18,612 nucleotides of DNA from CAVPHV01 sp964465915 (GTDB taxonomy: Bacteria; Actinomycetota; Acidimicrobiia; Spongiisociales; UBA5794). The position numbers and the translations under genes were made by a program. The stretch lies in contig CAYXMJ010000039.1 in the NCBI GenBank assembly GCA_964465915.1, forward strand, positions 1 through 18,612. Direction: 5' to 3'. The notes beneath the pieces were generated by a model that was given only the letters and a program-made list of their open reading frames with translations, had not been told where the DNA came from and searched no databases. Shown piece by piece: positions 7,113 through 14,911 of this stretch; position 1 is the first letter of the stretch, and each line of letters begins with the position of its first letter.

Positions 7113-9448
7113 GCCGACACCACGCGAGTGTCTCCGGTGGTGGGATCACGGTCCAGTTCGATCAAATCCTCGATCCGATGGCGCAACTCGGGCACATGGC
7201 TGACGACGACCACAAGCCGTTCCTGGTCTTCGGCGACCAGGTTCTCGATGCCCTCCATGGCGAGATCGAGATGTTCGGGGTCGAGGGCGCCGAAACCCTC
7301 GTCGAGGAAGAACGAATCGAGCCGGCCACCGGTCCGCGCCACCATTTCGGCCAATGCGAGGGCAAGCGCCAGCGAGGCGAGAAACGTCTCACCGCCAGAC
7401 AGGCTCGCAGCTTTGCGCTCGGCATCGGCTGCGGTGAGGTCCACAACGTCGAAGCTGCCGCCATCGCTGAAGCGGTAACGACCCGATGACAATCGCTGGA
7501 AGTGGTCACTGCCGAGTTCGGCGAGACTGCCTCGTTCCTCGTCCAAGAGGAAGCGCACGAATCGCGAGTCGGTGAGGTCGGATGCGATCCGCCGAAACCG
7601 ATCCTGTTCGGCGACCAGTCGTGCGTGCCCACGGCGCAGTTCATCCGCCGCGGCAACCTCGGCCCGGTCCCGCTCCAGTTCGACGCCACGCAGTTCGATC
7701 TGAGCGCGTACCTCGGCGACGGCGGCGCTGAAGTCGCCGGTCACGGCCAGATCATCCAAGAGGGCCCCACGACCGGCAGCCGCGGTAGACCGAGCCAGTT
7801 GCGCCGCTTCGAGGTCGTCGCCGAGTTGGGTCATGCGCTTGTCCCACAGGCGGCGCAGCTCATCGAGCCCCCGTCCCAGGTCGGTGGGGCTCTCCCCTAG
7901 GTCGGCAAGAACGTCGAGGCGAGCGGCAAGATCGGCCAGCTCGAGCGTGAGTTGAGCTACCTCTCGGGCCATTCCCTGCTCGTCGCGAATCGCCTGGTCG
8001 TGATCTCGCCGAACTCGGTCGGCGGTCTTGCGGGCATCGGTCGCCGCCTCTGTGGCCGAGCGGAGCCTGCCACGCAGCAACTCGAGAGCGCCGGCCGCAT
8101 CCCCGTCACCAAGGAGGTCCTGTANNNNNNNNNNNNNNNNNNNNNNNNNNNNNNNNNNNNNNNNNNNNNNNNNNNNNNNNNNNNNNNNNNNNNNNNNNNN
8201 NNNNNNNNNNNNNNNNNNNNNNNNGGCGCGCAGCACGACCGCCATGCCGGCGTGCTCGGCGGCATGGAGGGCGAGCTCCGCTGTCTCACATCTGGCGACC
8301 GCCTCGGCCGCGGCGGCTGTGGTTTTGGTGACCGCTTCGGCGGCCCCCGCAGCTGCCGCATCTGCCTTCATCCGATCGCCGTCGAGGTCGGCAAAGCGCT
8401 TCGTCGAGGCAGCGCGCCGTGCCTCCAGACCGAGAACGGCCTTCTCCAGTGGTTTTGCTTCCGCCAGCAGCGCCCCGGCCCGCTCGATGGTCTCTTGGGT
8501 TCCGACCTCCTCGAGCTCCGCGACCACCGCTTCCTTGAGAGTGACGTCTGCTTGTGCTTCCTCTAGAAGGTCGGCAAGGCCGGACCTCCGCTGAGAGACC
8601 CCGGCCGCCTCCTCGAGCAGCCCCTTGGTCGTGCCTCGGTCCGGCAGCCTCCCGGCGTGGCGCTGCAGCTCGGCCCGCTGCGCTTCGAGCGCCTCGGCTC
8701 GGGACGCGGCCTCGGCCATTTGGCCCTCGAAGTCCTCGATCTTCGCTGCAGCCCTGTCGAGGGCGTCGAGTCGTTGCGCCGCCGAGGCCAGCGCCGCTTC
8801 GTGCTCGACGATCCGATCGGCAACGCGTTCGAGCTGTTCGACGCGGACGGCCACCTTCTCGATCTCGACGGCAACCTCGCCGGCTCGCAACTTCGCAACC
8901 AATCGCATCCGGTCGATCCGATCGTGACCAAAGACACCCTTCAGCACCTTGTCTCGTTCGGCGGGGCGCGCCGCAAGGAATTCCGCAAACTGGCCCTGTG
9001 CCAGCAACACGGAGCGGCGGAACGCATCGAACTCGAGGCCCAGCAACTCGGTGACCTTGGCGTTGACCTCGGCCTCCTGTGTGATGGTCTCGACCGGCTC
9101 GGCGCCCGGGGTGTCGGCCGCGAAGCGATAGAGGGCATGCTGGCTCTGGCCCTTCACTCGCAGCAGCCTGGCAGCCTCCCACACCTCACCTTCGACCTCG
9201 AACCGCAGGGCAACCGCTCCGTCGGCCGCCCGTTGATGGATGAGGCTCTTTGTCGCGGAAGCAACCGTCGGAGTCTTGCCGTACAGGGCAAACGAGATGC
9301 CGTCGAGCACCGATGACTTGCCGCTGCCGATTGGCCCCACGATGCCGACGAATCGACGCTCGCGAAAGTCGAACGTGGTCTCGGCGCCGAAATACGACCG
9401 GAAGTTGCGGAGCCGCAACTCAAGGGGACGGATAACCGGCCTCCTCAC
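7109..9448 (-). CDS. sbcC: SbcC / Rad50-type SMC-family ATPase of the DNA-end resection complex
   Basis: Partner ATPase of SbcD (Mre11). It clamps DNA ends and licenses the nuclease using ATP. The N-terminal head has Walker A GPIGSGKSS (38-46) and the Q-loop region LLAQGQFAEF (149-157). Long Ala/Glu/Arg-rich coiled-coil arms follow. The C-terminal head has the ABC signature LSGGE, Walker B FFLDEGFGALD and the H-loop His in VVVVSHVPEL. The CxxC zinc hook expected at the arm apex is not in the readable sequence; it should lie in the 100-N gap at 8125-8224. Both sides share a frame across 100 N, but N-runs of 100 are often placeholders. The visible 779 residues are short beside E. coli SbcC (~1050). 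GTG 9448 overlaps sbcD by 29 nt. AGGAGG (9440-9445) lies just inside it, 6 nt before an in-frame ATC, so the exact start is uncertain. Confidence 0.93.
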   Translation of the reverse strand: MRRPVIRPLELRLRNFRSYFGAETTFDFRERRFVGIVGPIGSGKSSVLDGISFALYGKTPTVASATKSLIHQRAADGAVALRFEVEGEVWEAARLLRVKGQSQHALYRFAADTPGAEPVETITQEAEVNAKVTELLGLEFDAFRRSVLLAQGQFAEFLAARPAERDKVLKGVFGHDRIDRMRLVAKLRAGEVAVEIEKVAVRVEQLERVADRIVEHEAALASAAQRLDALDRAAAKIEDFEGQMAEAASRAEALEAQRAELQRHAGRLPDRGTTKGLLEEAAGVSQRRSGLADLLEEAQADVTLKEAVVAELEEVGTQETIERAGALLAEAKPLEKAVLGLEARRAASTKRFADLDGDRMKADAAAAGAAEAVTKTTAAAAEAVARCETAELALHAAEHAGMAVVLRAXXXXXXXXXXXXXXXXXXXXXXXXXXXXXXXXXXQDLLGDGDAAGALELLRGRLRSATEAATDARKTADRVRRDHDQAIRDEQGMAREVAQLTLELADLAARLDVLADLGESPTDLGRGLDELRRLWDKRMTQLGDDLEAAQLARSTAAAGRGALLDDLAVTGDFSAAVAEVRAQIELRGVELERDRAEVAAADELRRGHARLVAEQDRFRRIASDLTDSRFVRFLLDEERGSLAELGSDHFQRLSSGRYRFSDGGSFDVVDLTAADAERKAASLSGGETFLASLALALALAEMVARTGGRLDSFFLDEGFGALDPEHLDLAMEGIENLVAEDQERLVVVVSHVPELRHRIEDLIELDRDPTTGDTRVVSA
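8125..8224. other. Assembly gap of 100 N inside sbcC
   Basis: Exactly 100 undetermined bases interrupt the sbcC coiled-coil region. A round 100 is a common placeholder for a gap of unknown size, so the true length of the SbcC arms cannot be stated. Confidence 0.99.
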
Positions 9449-10589
9449 GTACGGCCCGGAATGTCGCCATCAGCTCGGCGTCCGGAGCAACGTTCTCCTG
9501 CTCGAGGTAGTACTGGGCATAAAGATCATCAAGGCTGCGCCCGGCGCGGGATGCTTCGGAGCTCTCGGCGCGGGGATATTCGGCCCGAACCTTGACGAGG
9601 TAGTCGAACTCCTCACGGGCCCGGTCGGCCAGCCCGGGATCGGGACCGGCGGTCTCGACCGCTAGGTCGAGGTAGGCCTCGTGGACATCGTCGCGCCGCA
9701 GGAGGTCCTGCCAGGTGCCGGCTGCCCGCACCAGCCGCCGACCCGCGGCGAGCGGGACCGAGCGCAGGCTTGCCGGGAGACCCGGCTCGGCGTCGACGAT
9801 GACGACCCGCTTCTGCTCGCCGGCCTCGCCAAAATCCAACTCGAGTAGCGAGCCGGCATATTCGGCGGGGACCTTGGCTCCCGGCACGGGCTGCGGCGCA
9901 TGAATGTGGCCGAGGGCCACGTACTGGGGCCCCGGCGGGATGGCCTCCGGGGTCGCGGTATAGGCCTCACCCATGTGCAACTCGCGCTCACCGCGAGGCG
10001 CACCATGGCCGTGTACCTTGGCGCCACCGACGAAGAAATGGGCGACCAGCAGCGTCACCGCGTCGGTACCTGCCACCTCGTCGGCATAGCGGCTGTACGC
10101 CTCGGAGATGGCCCGCAGCCGGTCGGCATATTTCTTGTAATGCTCCTCGGTTGGCTCCCACACATGGAAGGCCCGGCCCTCGCGCAGGAAAGGGAAGCAA
10201 CTAACGACCGCCCGACCCCCCGGCGTCACCAAGTCGAGAACGCCGCCCTCGTCGGGCCGCTTGATCGTTCCCACCAGGTGGATGTTCTGCTCTGCCAGGA
10301 AGGGGGCCAGCGCCTCGAAGAATCCGGGAGAATCGTGGTTGCCGGCGATGACAACGACGGGACGCCGGCCGTGATCGCTCAGGGCCACCAAACCGCCCAG
10401 GCCGATATTGAGCGCTTCGATCGGTGGTATCGGTCGATCGAATAGATCCCCGCTGTGGACCACGAGATCGACATCCTCGGCCGCGGCGATGGCAGCCACC
10501 TCGGCAATGACGGCACGATACTCGTCGGACCGGTCGTAGCGGCCGATTCGCTTGCCGACGTGCCAGTCGGAGGTGTGGAGGATCTTCAC
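9420..10589 (-). CDS. sbcD: SbcD / Mre11-type DNA repair exonuclease
   Basis: Calcineurin-like metallophosphoesterase that, with SbcC, cuts and resects double-strand DNA ends and hairpins. All metal-site motifs are present: HTSDWH (5-10, Asp8 and His10), HSGDLFD (45-51, Asp48), AGNHDSP (82-88, Asn84, His85 and Asp86), AHFFVGG (His184) and LGHIHAP (226-232, His228 and His230). The 389-residue length is normal. GTG 10589 is the start because family homology begins at its second residue (KILHTSDWH). Its GTG overlaps the herA stop as GTGA, indicating translational coupling, and no clear Shine-Dalgarno is needed. The C-terminal part carries the capping region and a Tyr/Glu-rich segment (LYAQYYLEQENV). 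It lies between herA and sbcC in a four-gene operon. Confidence 0.95.
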   Translation of the reverse strand: MKILHTSDWHVGKRIGRYDRSDEYRAVIAEVAAIAAAEDVDLVVHSGDLFDRPIPPIEALNIGLGGLVALSDHGRRPVVVIAGNHDSPGFFEALAPFLAEQNIHLVGTIKRPDEGGVLDLVTPGGRAVVSCFPFLREGRAFHVWEPTEEHYKKYADRLRAISEAYSRYADEVAGTDAVTLLVAHFFVGGAKVHGHGAPRGERELHMGEAYTATPEAIPPGPQYVALGHIHAPQPVPGAKVPAEYAGSLLELDFGEAGEQKRVVIVDAEPGLPASLRSVPLAAGRRLVRAAGTWQDLLRRDDVHEAYLDLAVETAGPDPGLADRAREEFDYLVKVRAEYPRAESSEASRAGRSLDDLYAQYYLEQENVAPDAELMATFRAVREEAGYPSP

Positions 10590-12340
10590 TCGAGCCCGGC
10601 AAATGGGTCGACTTCGTCCTCGGCAACCTCTTCCTTGCGAGTTGCCCACGGCGGGAAGGGGAAGTCCACAACAAGAGGAACGGGGATCGACGGCTGGTTC
10701 ACCACCATCGTGCCCGGCTTCAGCAGCCGTGCCCGAGCGCGGGTTGATGGCAGCATCCAGCCGTACTCGGCACGCTCCGCCTCGGCGGCGTCGAGTCGGC
10801 CCGCCACGCGGATGGCGGCGTTCTCCATGACCTCGGGTGCGACCCGCGACGCCGTCTGTTGGGCACCTACGAGTAGCACGCCGAGCGACCGGCCGCGTTG
10901 GGCGATGTCGATCAGCATCTCCTTCAGCGGGCTACTCCCCTCGCGGGGGGCGTACTTGTTGAGTTCGTCGAGCACGATGACCGATAGCGGCAGGCGCTGC
11001 CCGGTCATCTCCTTCTCGGCAAAGGTCTCATCCAGCAAGGCGCCCACAACAAACCGTTGCCCGAGGTCGTGAAGCGATTGGATCCCGACGACGGTCACCT
11101 GAGCGGCCATGCGGTCGATCCTGCGGCTCTCCCCGGCTCGCACCAGGTGGCCCAACCTCATGGCGGCAGCGTGGAGGCGACGCACAAAGGCCGAAATCGT
11201 GCCCGCCTGGACTCGACCGGTCCACCGTTGATCGGGTGGTGCTTCGCCGTCCTCCGGGTCGACATACTCCTCCACGGCGGCCACGAGGTCGCGCAGATCA
11301 CGAATGACCTGCTCCCCTCGATTGGGGGTCACCGTATCCCCGGGCCTGAGCCCTTCCGACGGGTCCCGGAGGACCACCGCACCAGATTCACCGGCCACAT
11401 CAACCGCAAAGCGCCGGAGTTGAGCGCGGACCCGCTCCTCGATAAACGGGATCTGGTTCCGGCTGTCGCTGGCGTCCGTGAACAGGAACCGCAGCAGGCC
11501 TTCGTCGATGAACTCGCGTGGCGTCCACGAGAACGCGGCAACCCCCTCCTGGCGGCCGCCGGTGTCCGGGACGACCACGTCGCCCGAACGCGGTCGCGGC
11601 GGCGCCCAGAAACCCACCGACGGAAACGGGGCGGGGGCGACTCCAAGCGACTGCCATGCCTCGGCGGCGGCGTCGTCGAAGTATCGGTTGCGCTTGTCCA
11701 GCCAGAGGAGGTCCTCGCCCTTCACATTGAAGACCAGTACCCGCAGGTTGGCGGCGCCTTCACCAAGCACCTCGGGATTGGCCGTCAGCAAGCGGAGAAA
11801 GAACAGAGCAAACGAGGTCTTGGTGGCCACACCGCTGATGCCGGAGATCGACATGTGTCCGCCCTTGCGACCGTCGAAGAAATCCAGATCGACGAACAGG
11901 GGCTCGCCGTCACGCCCAATGCCGACCGGCAGGGGCCGGCCCATCTCATCGACATAGAGGGCTTTGCGCCGCTCTTCGCCATGGGCTCGCTCAACAACCT
12001 CGCCCGGGTCGGTCGCCACCCACACCTCGGGATCCAGTCGGGTGACAGCCACCTGAGCCGACCGCACCTTCGCCCCAGGAAGGATGCCCTCAGCCGCAAT
12101 CCGGTGGGTGTCGCTCTCATAGCTGGCGCCCTCGTAGATGGCTTCGACCTCCGTCACCATACCGTAGGTGCGGACCTCACCCCGCTTGGGCACCTCGGTC
12201 CGTACCACGACGAGGTCGTCGAGTTGGAGGTACTCGTCTTGGTCGAGCACCACCCTGAACTCCCGGGTCGAGGTGTGCTGCGTTCCCAGGACGCGGCCGA
12301 CCCCCGGGTCGGATGCAGTGGCACGGGTGTCGTCGGTCAT
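10586..12340 (-). CDS. herA: HerA-like hexameric DNA translocase (FtsK/HerA ATPase)
   Basis: HerA forms a hexameric ring that pumps DNA and works with the nuclease NurA in end resection. This 584-residue protein has an N-terminal beta-barrel of HAS type (about 13-100), a RecA-like core with a P-loop-like segment GISGVATKTS (167-176, Lys174), Walker B SVIVLDELNKY (453-463, Asp458 and Glu459) and the downstream motif VGAQQTASRV (491-500). The P-loop departs from GxxGxGK[ST]: the Gly before the Lys is Thr and one residue is added. ATG 12340 overlaps the nurA stop as ATGA and has AGGAG (12348-12352) 7 nt upstream. The open frame extends further upstream but only as a shadow of nurA. The adjacent nurA supports HerA over other HerA/FtsK relatives. 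Confidence 0.88.
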   Translation of the reverse strand: MTDDTRATASDPGVGRVLGTQHTSTREFRVVLDQDEYLQLDDLVVVRTEVPKRGEVRTYGMVTEVEAIYEGASYESDTHRIAAEGILPGAKVRSAQVAVTRLDPEVWVATDPGEVVERAHGEERRKALYVDEMGRPLPVGIGRDGEPLFVDLDFFDGRKGGHMSISGISGVATKTSFALFFLRLLTANPEVLGEGAANLRVLVFNVKGEDLLWLDKRNRYFDDAAAEAWQSLGVAPAPFPSVGFWAPPRPRSGDVVVPDTGGRQEGVAAFSWTPREFIDEGLLRFLFTDASDSRNQIPFIEERVRAQLRRFAVDVAGESGAVVLRDPSEGLRPGDTVTPNRGEQVIRDLRDLVAAVEEYVDPEDGEAPPDQRWTGRVQAGTISAFVRRLHAAAMRLGHLVRAGESRRIDRMAAQVTVVGIQSLHDLGQRFVVGALLDETFAEKEMTGQRLPLSVIVLDELNKYAPREGSSPLKEMLIDIAQRGRSLGVLLVGAQQTASRVAPEVMENAAIRVAGRLDAAEAERAEYGWMLPSTRARARLLKPGTMVVNQPSIPVPLVVDFPFPPWATRKEEVAEDEVDPFAGLE

Positions 12341-13299
12341 TGGGTCGCTCCTGCAATGGTTGGTTGGCGCATCACCGCGCTGCGCAGAGCCCGATACACA
12401 TACCCGGGGTCGCCCAGCCGCCGGCGCAGCTCGCGTTCTAGTGCCGCGATCGGGACGAGGTTCTGTGGTGCCCGTGGATCGATATGGGGTTCGGACGCCA
12501 CCTGCGGCAGAACGGCGGCCGTGCGGTTGGCGACCACGATTGTGCTCTCGAGGTCGAGGTGGGAGGAGACTTCGGCCCGCACCACGCCGGTCCACGAGTG
12601 GCCGCCGTCGAGTTCGGCGAGACGTTGGTACCACGAGTATCGCGGGTAGGCACCACCCTTTCCTATGAGGAACAGCGGCGTCCGCTGCCCGGTGCGCAGC
12701 CGGCCAACGATCGTGCTGGTCGCCGGCGTCAAGTAGGGAGCGCGGTGTGACTTGATGTAGCCGACCTTCTCGGTGGCCGACAAATCGTTGATCGGGCCGT
12801 CGGCGATGACGAACAACCCCGACTGAGCCAAATGCTCGGACAGCACGGCTTCGGCCTGACGCATAGCGCTGTGGAACCGCTTCACGAGTACCCCGGGGTC
12901 GGAGTCGGCCACCGATTCGCTGCGGTAGGCCAGGTGTGGCTCGGCCACGGGAATGGGAGCGGCCTTCCCGTTTCCAAACACCGCAAGCCGCTCGATCTTG
13001 GCGGCGGTGAGCGTGGAGGTAGGGATGGTGCGATCCCACACGACACCACCGACTCCGAACGTGCCGCAGATGCCGGGGACCGGGCCATCCGGCTCGTCGA
13101 TGGTGAGCCGGGCATCGACTCTGCGGACCCCATCGACGAAGGCGATCTGCGCCACCCCGTCATCGACGCCGTCGATGGGAGCCCATCGGCCGTCAATCTC
13201 GACCGTCTCGTCGACCTTGCCCTCGTCGGCAAGAGCCTCATCGGTTTCGTAGGGACTCCCGTACTCCGGAGCCCAGCCTTCGACATAGAGCTGTGTCAT
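12337..13299 (-). CDS. nurA: NurA-like nuclease, partner of HerA
   Basis: NurA nucleases have an RNase H-like fold and form a dimer that degrades DNA fed by the HerA ring. This 320-residue protein carries candidate metal ligands in IAFVDGVRRVD (Asp56) and FVIADGPI (Asp167), then EKVGYIKSH, YPRYSWYQRL and a C-terminal EPHIDPRAPQNLVPI (His272) followed by LERELRRRLGD. Assignment of individual catalytic residues is by analogy with archaeal NurA and not certain. ATG 13299 is preferred to the in-frame TTG 13341: MTQLYVEGWAPEYGSP looks like the true N-terminus, and TACCAT sits 6 nt before it as a leaderless -10 box. It is the first gene of the nurA-herA-sbcD-sbcC operon and overlaps herA by 4 nt. 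Confidence 0.87.
   Translation of the reverse strand: MTQLYVEGWAPEYGSPYETDEALADEGKVDETVEIDGRWAPIDGVDDGVAQIAFVDGVRRVDARLTIDEPDGPVPGICGTFGVGGVVWDRTIPTSTLTAAKIERLAVFGNGKAAPIPVAEPHLAYRSESVADSDPGVLVKRFHSAMRQAEAVLSEHLAQSGLFVIADGPINDLSATEKVGYIKSHRAPYLTPATSTIVGRLRTGQRTPLFLIGKGGAYPRYSWYQRLAELDGGHSWTGVVRAEVSSHLDLESTIVVANRTAAVLPQVASEPHIDPRAPQNLVPIAALERELRRRLGDPGYVYRALRSAVMRQPTIAGATQ
12348..12352 (-). promoter_or_regulatory. Ribosome binding site of herA
   Basis: AGGAG lies 7 nt upstream of herA ATG 12340, inside the last codons of nurA. It supports this internal start over the longer upstream open frame. Confidence 0.6.
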
Positions 13300-13305
13300 G
13301 CGGAG

Positions 13306-13311
13306 ATGGTA
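13306..13311 (-). promoter_or_regulatory. TANNNT -10 box (TACCAT) of the nurA-herA-sbcDC operon
   Basis: TACCAT ends 6 nt before nurA ATG 13299 and there is no Shine-Dalgarno sequence, so the mRNA probably begins at the ATG. The same hexamer precedes the ribokinase start at 16.8 kb. I see no clear -35 element. Confidence 0.5.
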
Positions 13312-13416
13312 CCGGCCGCGAATGACACGAGTGGAATTCAAGACGTCGCGGCCCGAGCTGGAGCTTCCAGAACCTCAACCGTCGCTAACGTGCTGGTCCG
13401 CATTGGAACCGGAGCC

Positions 13417-14883
13417 ATGAGCCAGAACCCTGTCTTCACCCCGCCGCCGGGCGTGGACTACTCGCGCAAGTGGTGGGTGATGCTGGCCGTGGCCATGGGC
13501 ATCTTCCTCGGCACCATCGATGGCAGCATCGTCAACGTGGCGCTCCCCACCCTGGTCGACGAGTTCGACACCTCCTTTGCCGCGGTGCAATGGGTCGTTC
13601 TTGGATACTTGCTCGCTCTTGCCACCCTCACCCTTCCCATCGGCCGGCTCGGCGACATGGTCGGCAAAAAGCGTATCTACACGCTTGGCTTCGGGGTCTT
13701 CACCGTCTTCTCAGTGCTGGCCGGGCTGGCCCCCTCGATCGAGTGGCTGATCGGAGCCAGGGTATTCCAAGCGGTTGGCGCCGCAATGCTGTTCTCGCTG
13801 GGGCTCGCCATTGTCACCGAAGCTTTCCCACCGGACGAACGGGGTCGGGCTTTGGGAATCACTGGTTCCATCGTTTCGATTGGCATCGTGATCGGCCCCT
13901 CCGTGGGAGGACTCTTGATCGACAGCCTCTCGTGGCGTTGGATCTTCTTTGTCAACCTCCCGGTCGGCATCATCGGAACATTGACGGCGATGCGCTACGT
14001 CCCAAACGTGCCACCACCCGGCAACCAACGATTCGACTTCCGCGGCGGGGCCACCTTCTTCGTAGCGCTGCTGTCGTTCATGCTTGCCCTTACCGTCGGC
14101 CAGGAGCGCGGCTTTGCGGATGGCGCCGTTCTGGGGCTCTTCGCACTGTCTGCGGTGGCACTCGTCGCCTTCATCGCAGTCGAGCGCCACGCCGACCAGC
14201 CAATGCTCGACCTGACCCTCTTCCGGAACCGACTCCTCAGCGTGAACCTCGTCACCGGCTGGATCACATTCATCGGGATCGCCGGCCTTTTGATCCTGCT
14301 CCCCTTCTACCTCCAGGATGTCCTCGGCTACGAGCCCCGCGAGATTGGGCTCCTCCTTGCCGCCGCTCCCATCACCCTTGGGATCACCGCTCCGATCAGC
14401 GGCATCATGTCCGACCGGGTGGGCCCGCGCCCGGTAACGGTCGCCGGCTTGGCGATTCTGGTGTTCGGCTACCTGTTCGCCACGACGCTGGATGTGGACA
14501 CAACGGCGCTGCACTACATCGTGGTCATGATCCCGATCGGGATCGGAATGGGCGTCTTCCAGTCCCCCAACAACAGCGCCGTGATGGGCTCGGTACCCCA
14601 GCAACGGCTGGGTGTGACATCGGGAATGTTGGCGATCACCAGAATCACCGGACAGATCACGGGGATCGCCCTCCTCGGCGCCATCTGGGCGGCGCGGGTC
14701 GCCGCCATCACCGGATCCACCGGCGACGCCAGCGACGCACCGGCCGCCGCTCAGACGTCGGCGTTGCAGGACACCATCCTCGTAGTAGCCATCGCCATGG
14801 CCGGGGCGCTGGCGCTGGCAGCATGGGGGTTGCGCCTCGAGCGACGGGAGAATCGAATCGCCGTAAACGCCAAGACCGGGTGA
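13417..14883 (+). CDS. DHA2-family MFS efflux transporter (EmrB/QacA type)
   Basis: Inner-membrane drug:proton antiporter of 488 residues with ~14 hydrophobic segments, the DHA2 pattern. Visible motifs are the first-helix signature TIDGSIVNVALP (33-44, with the membrane Asp35), motif A GRLGDMVGKKR (76-86) between helices 2 and 3, and motif C GIVIGPSVGG (156-165) in helix 5 (antiporter motif), followed by SWRWIFFVNLPVG. ATG 13417 is chosen because GGAG precedes it and the sequence starts with a short cytoplasmic tail before helix 1; the open frame extends upstream to 12832 but that part is antisense to nurA. It is divergent from nurA (117 bp between starts) and convergent with the nucleoside hydrolase. 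The substrate is unknown. Confidence 0.93.
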   Translation: MSQNPVFTPPPGVDYSRKWWVMLAVAMGIFLGTIDGSIVNVALPTLVDEFDTSFAAVQWVVLGYLLALATLTLPIGRLGDMVGKKRIYTLGFGVFTVFSVLAGLAPSIEWLIGARVFQAVGAAMLFSLGLAIVTEAFPPDERGRALGITGSIVSIGIVIGPSVGGLLIDSLSWRWIFFVNLPVGIIGTLTAMRYVPNVPPPGNQRFDFRGGATFFVALLSFMLALTVGQERGFADGAVLGLFALSAVALVAFIAVERHADQPMLDLTLFRNRLLSVNLVTGWITFIGIAGLLILLPFYLQDVLGYEPREIGLLLAAAPITLGITAPISGIMSDRVGPRPVTVAGLAILVFGYLFATTLDVDTTALHYIVVMIPIGIGMGVFQSPNNSAVMGSVPQQRLGVTSGMLAITRITGQITGIALLGAIWAARVAAITGSTGDASDAPAAAQTSALQDTILVVAIAMAGALALAAWGLRLERRENRIAVNAKTG

Positions 14884-14911
14884 CAACGCCCGGCGGGTGG
14901 GCCCCGTCACC
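14879..14911. terminator. Bidirectional hairpin between convergent efflux pump and nucleoside hydrolase genes
   Basis: GGTGAC (14879-14884) pairs perfectly with GTCACC (14906-14911), and inside it GCCC (14888-14891) pairs with GGGC (14898-14901) around a 7-nt loop, separated by a symmetric 3x3 internal loop. The hairpin covers the pump stop codon and reaches the hydrolase stop codon, so it could stop transcription on both strands. There is no T-run, as is common for actinobacterial terminators. Confidence 0.45.

Noticed and set aside
11057..12649. 530-codon plus-strand open frame opposite herA and nurA
   Set aside because: No family motif is visible and it lies fully antisense to two well-supported genes.
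12341..13039. Upstream extension of the herA open frame
   Set aside because: It is Arg-rich shadow sequence of nurA in another frame; the ATGA overlap and AGGAG place the herA start at 12340.
7109..13299. HerA-associated anti-phage defence island
   Set aside because: The partners are NurA, SbcD and SbcC, the repair set. No SIR2, methylase, DUF4297-type nuclease or mobile element is seen nearby, so housekeeping end resection is the simpler reading.
12832..13416. Long upstream extension of the efflux pump open frame
   Set aside because: It is antisense to nurA and has no membrane or family sequence; ATG 13417 with GGAG starts the transporter.
13711..14910. Minus-strand 399-codon open frame opposite the efflux pump
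   Set aside because: Highly charged shadow translation with no motif; the plus strand encodes clear MFS motifs.
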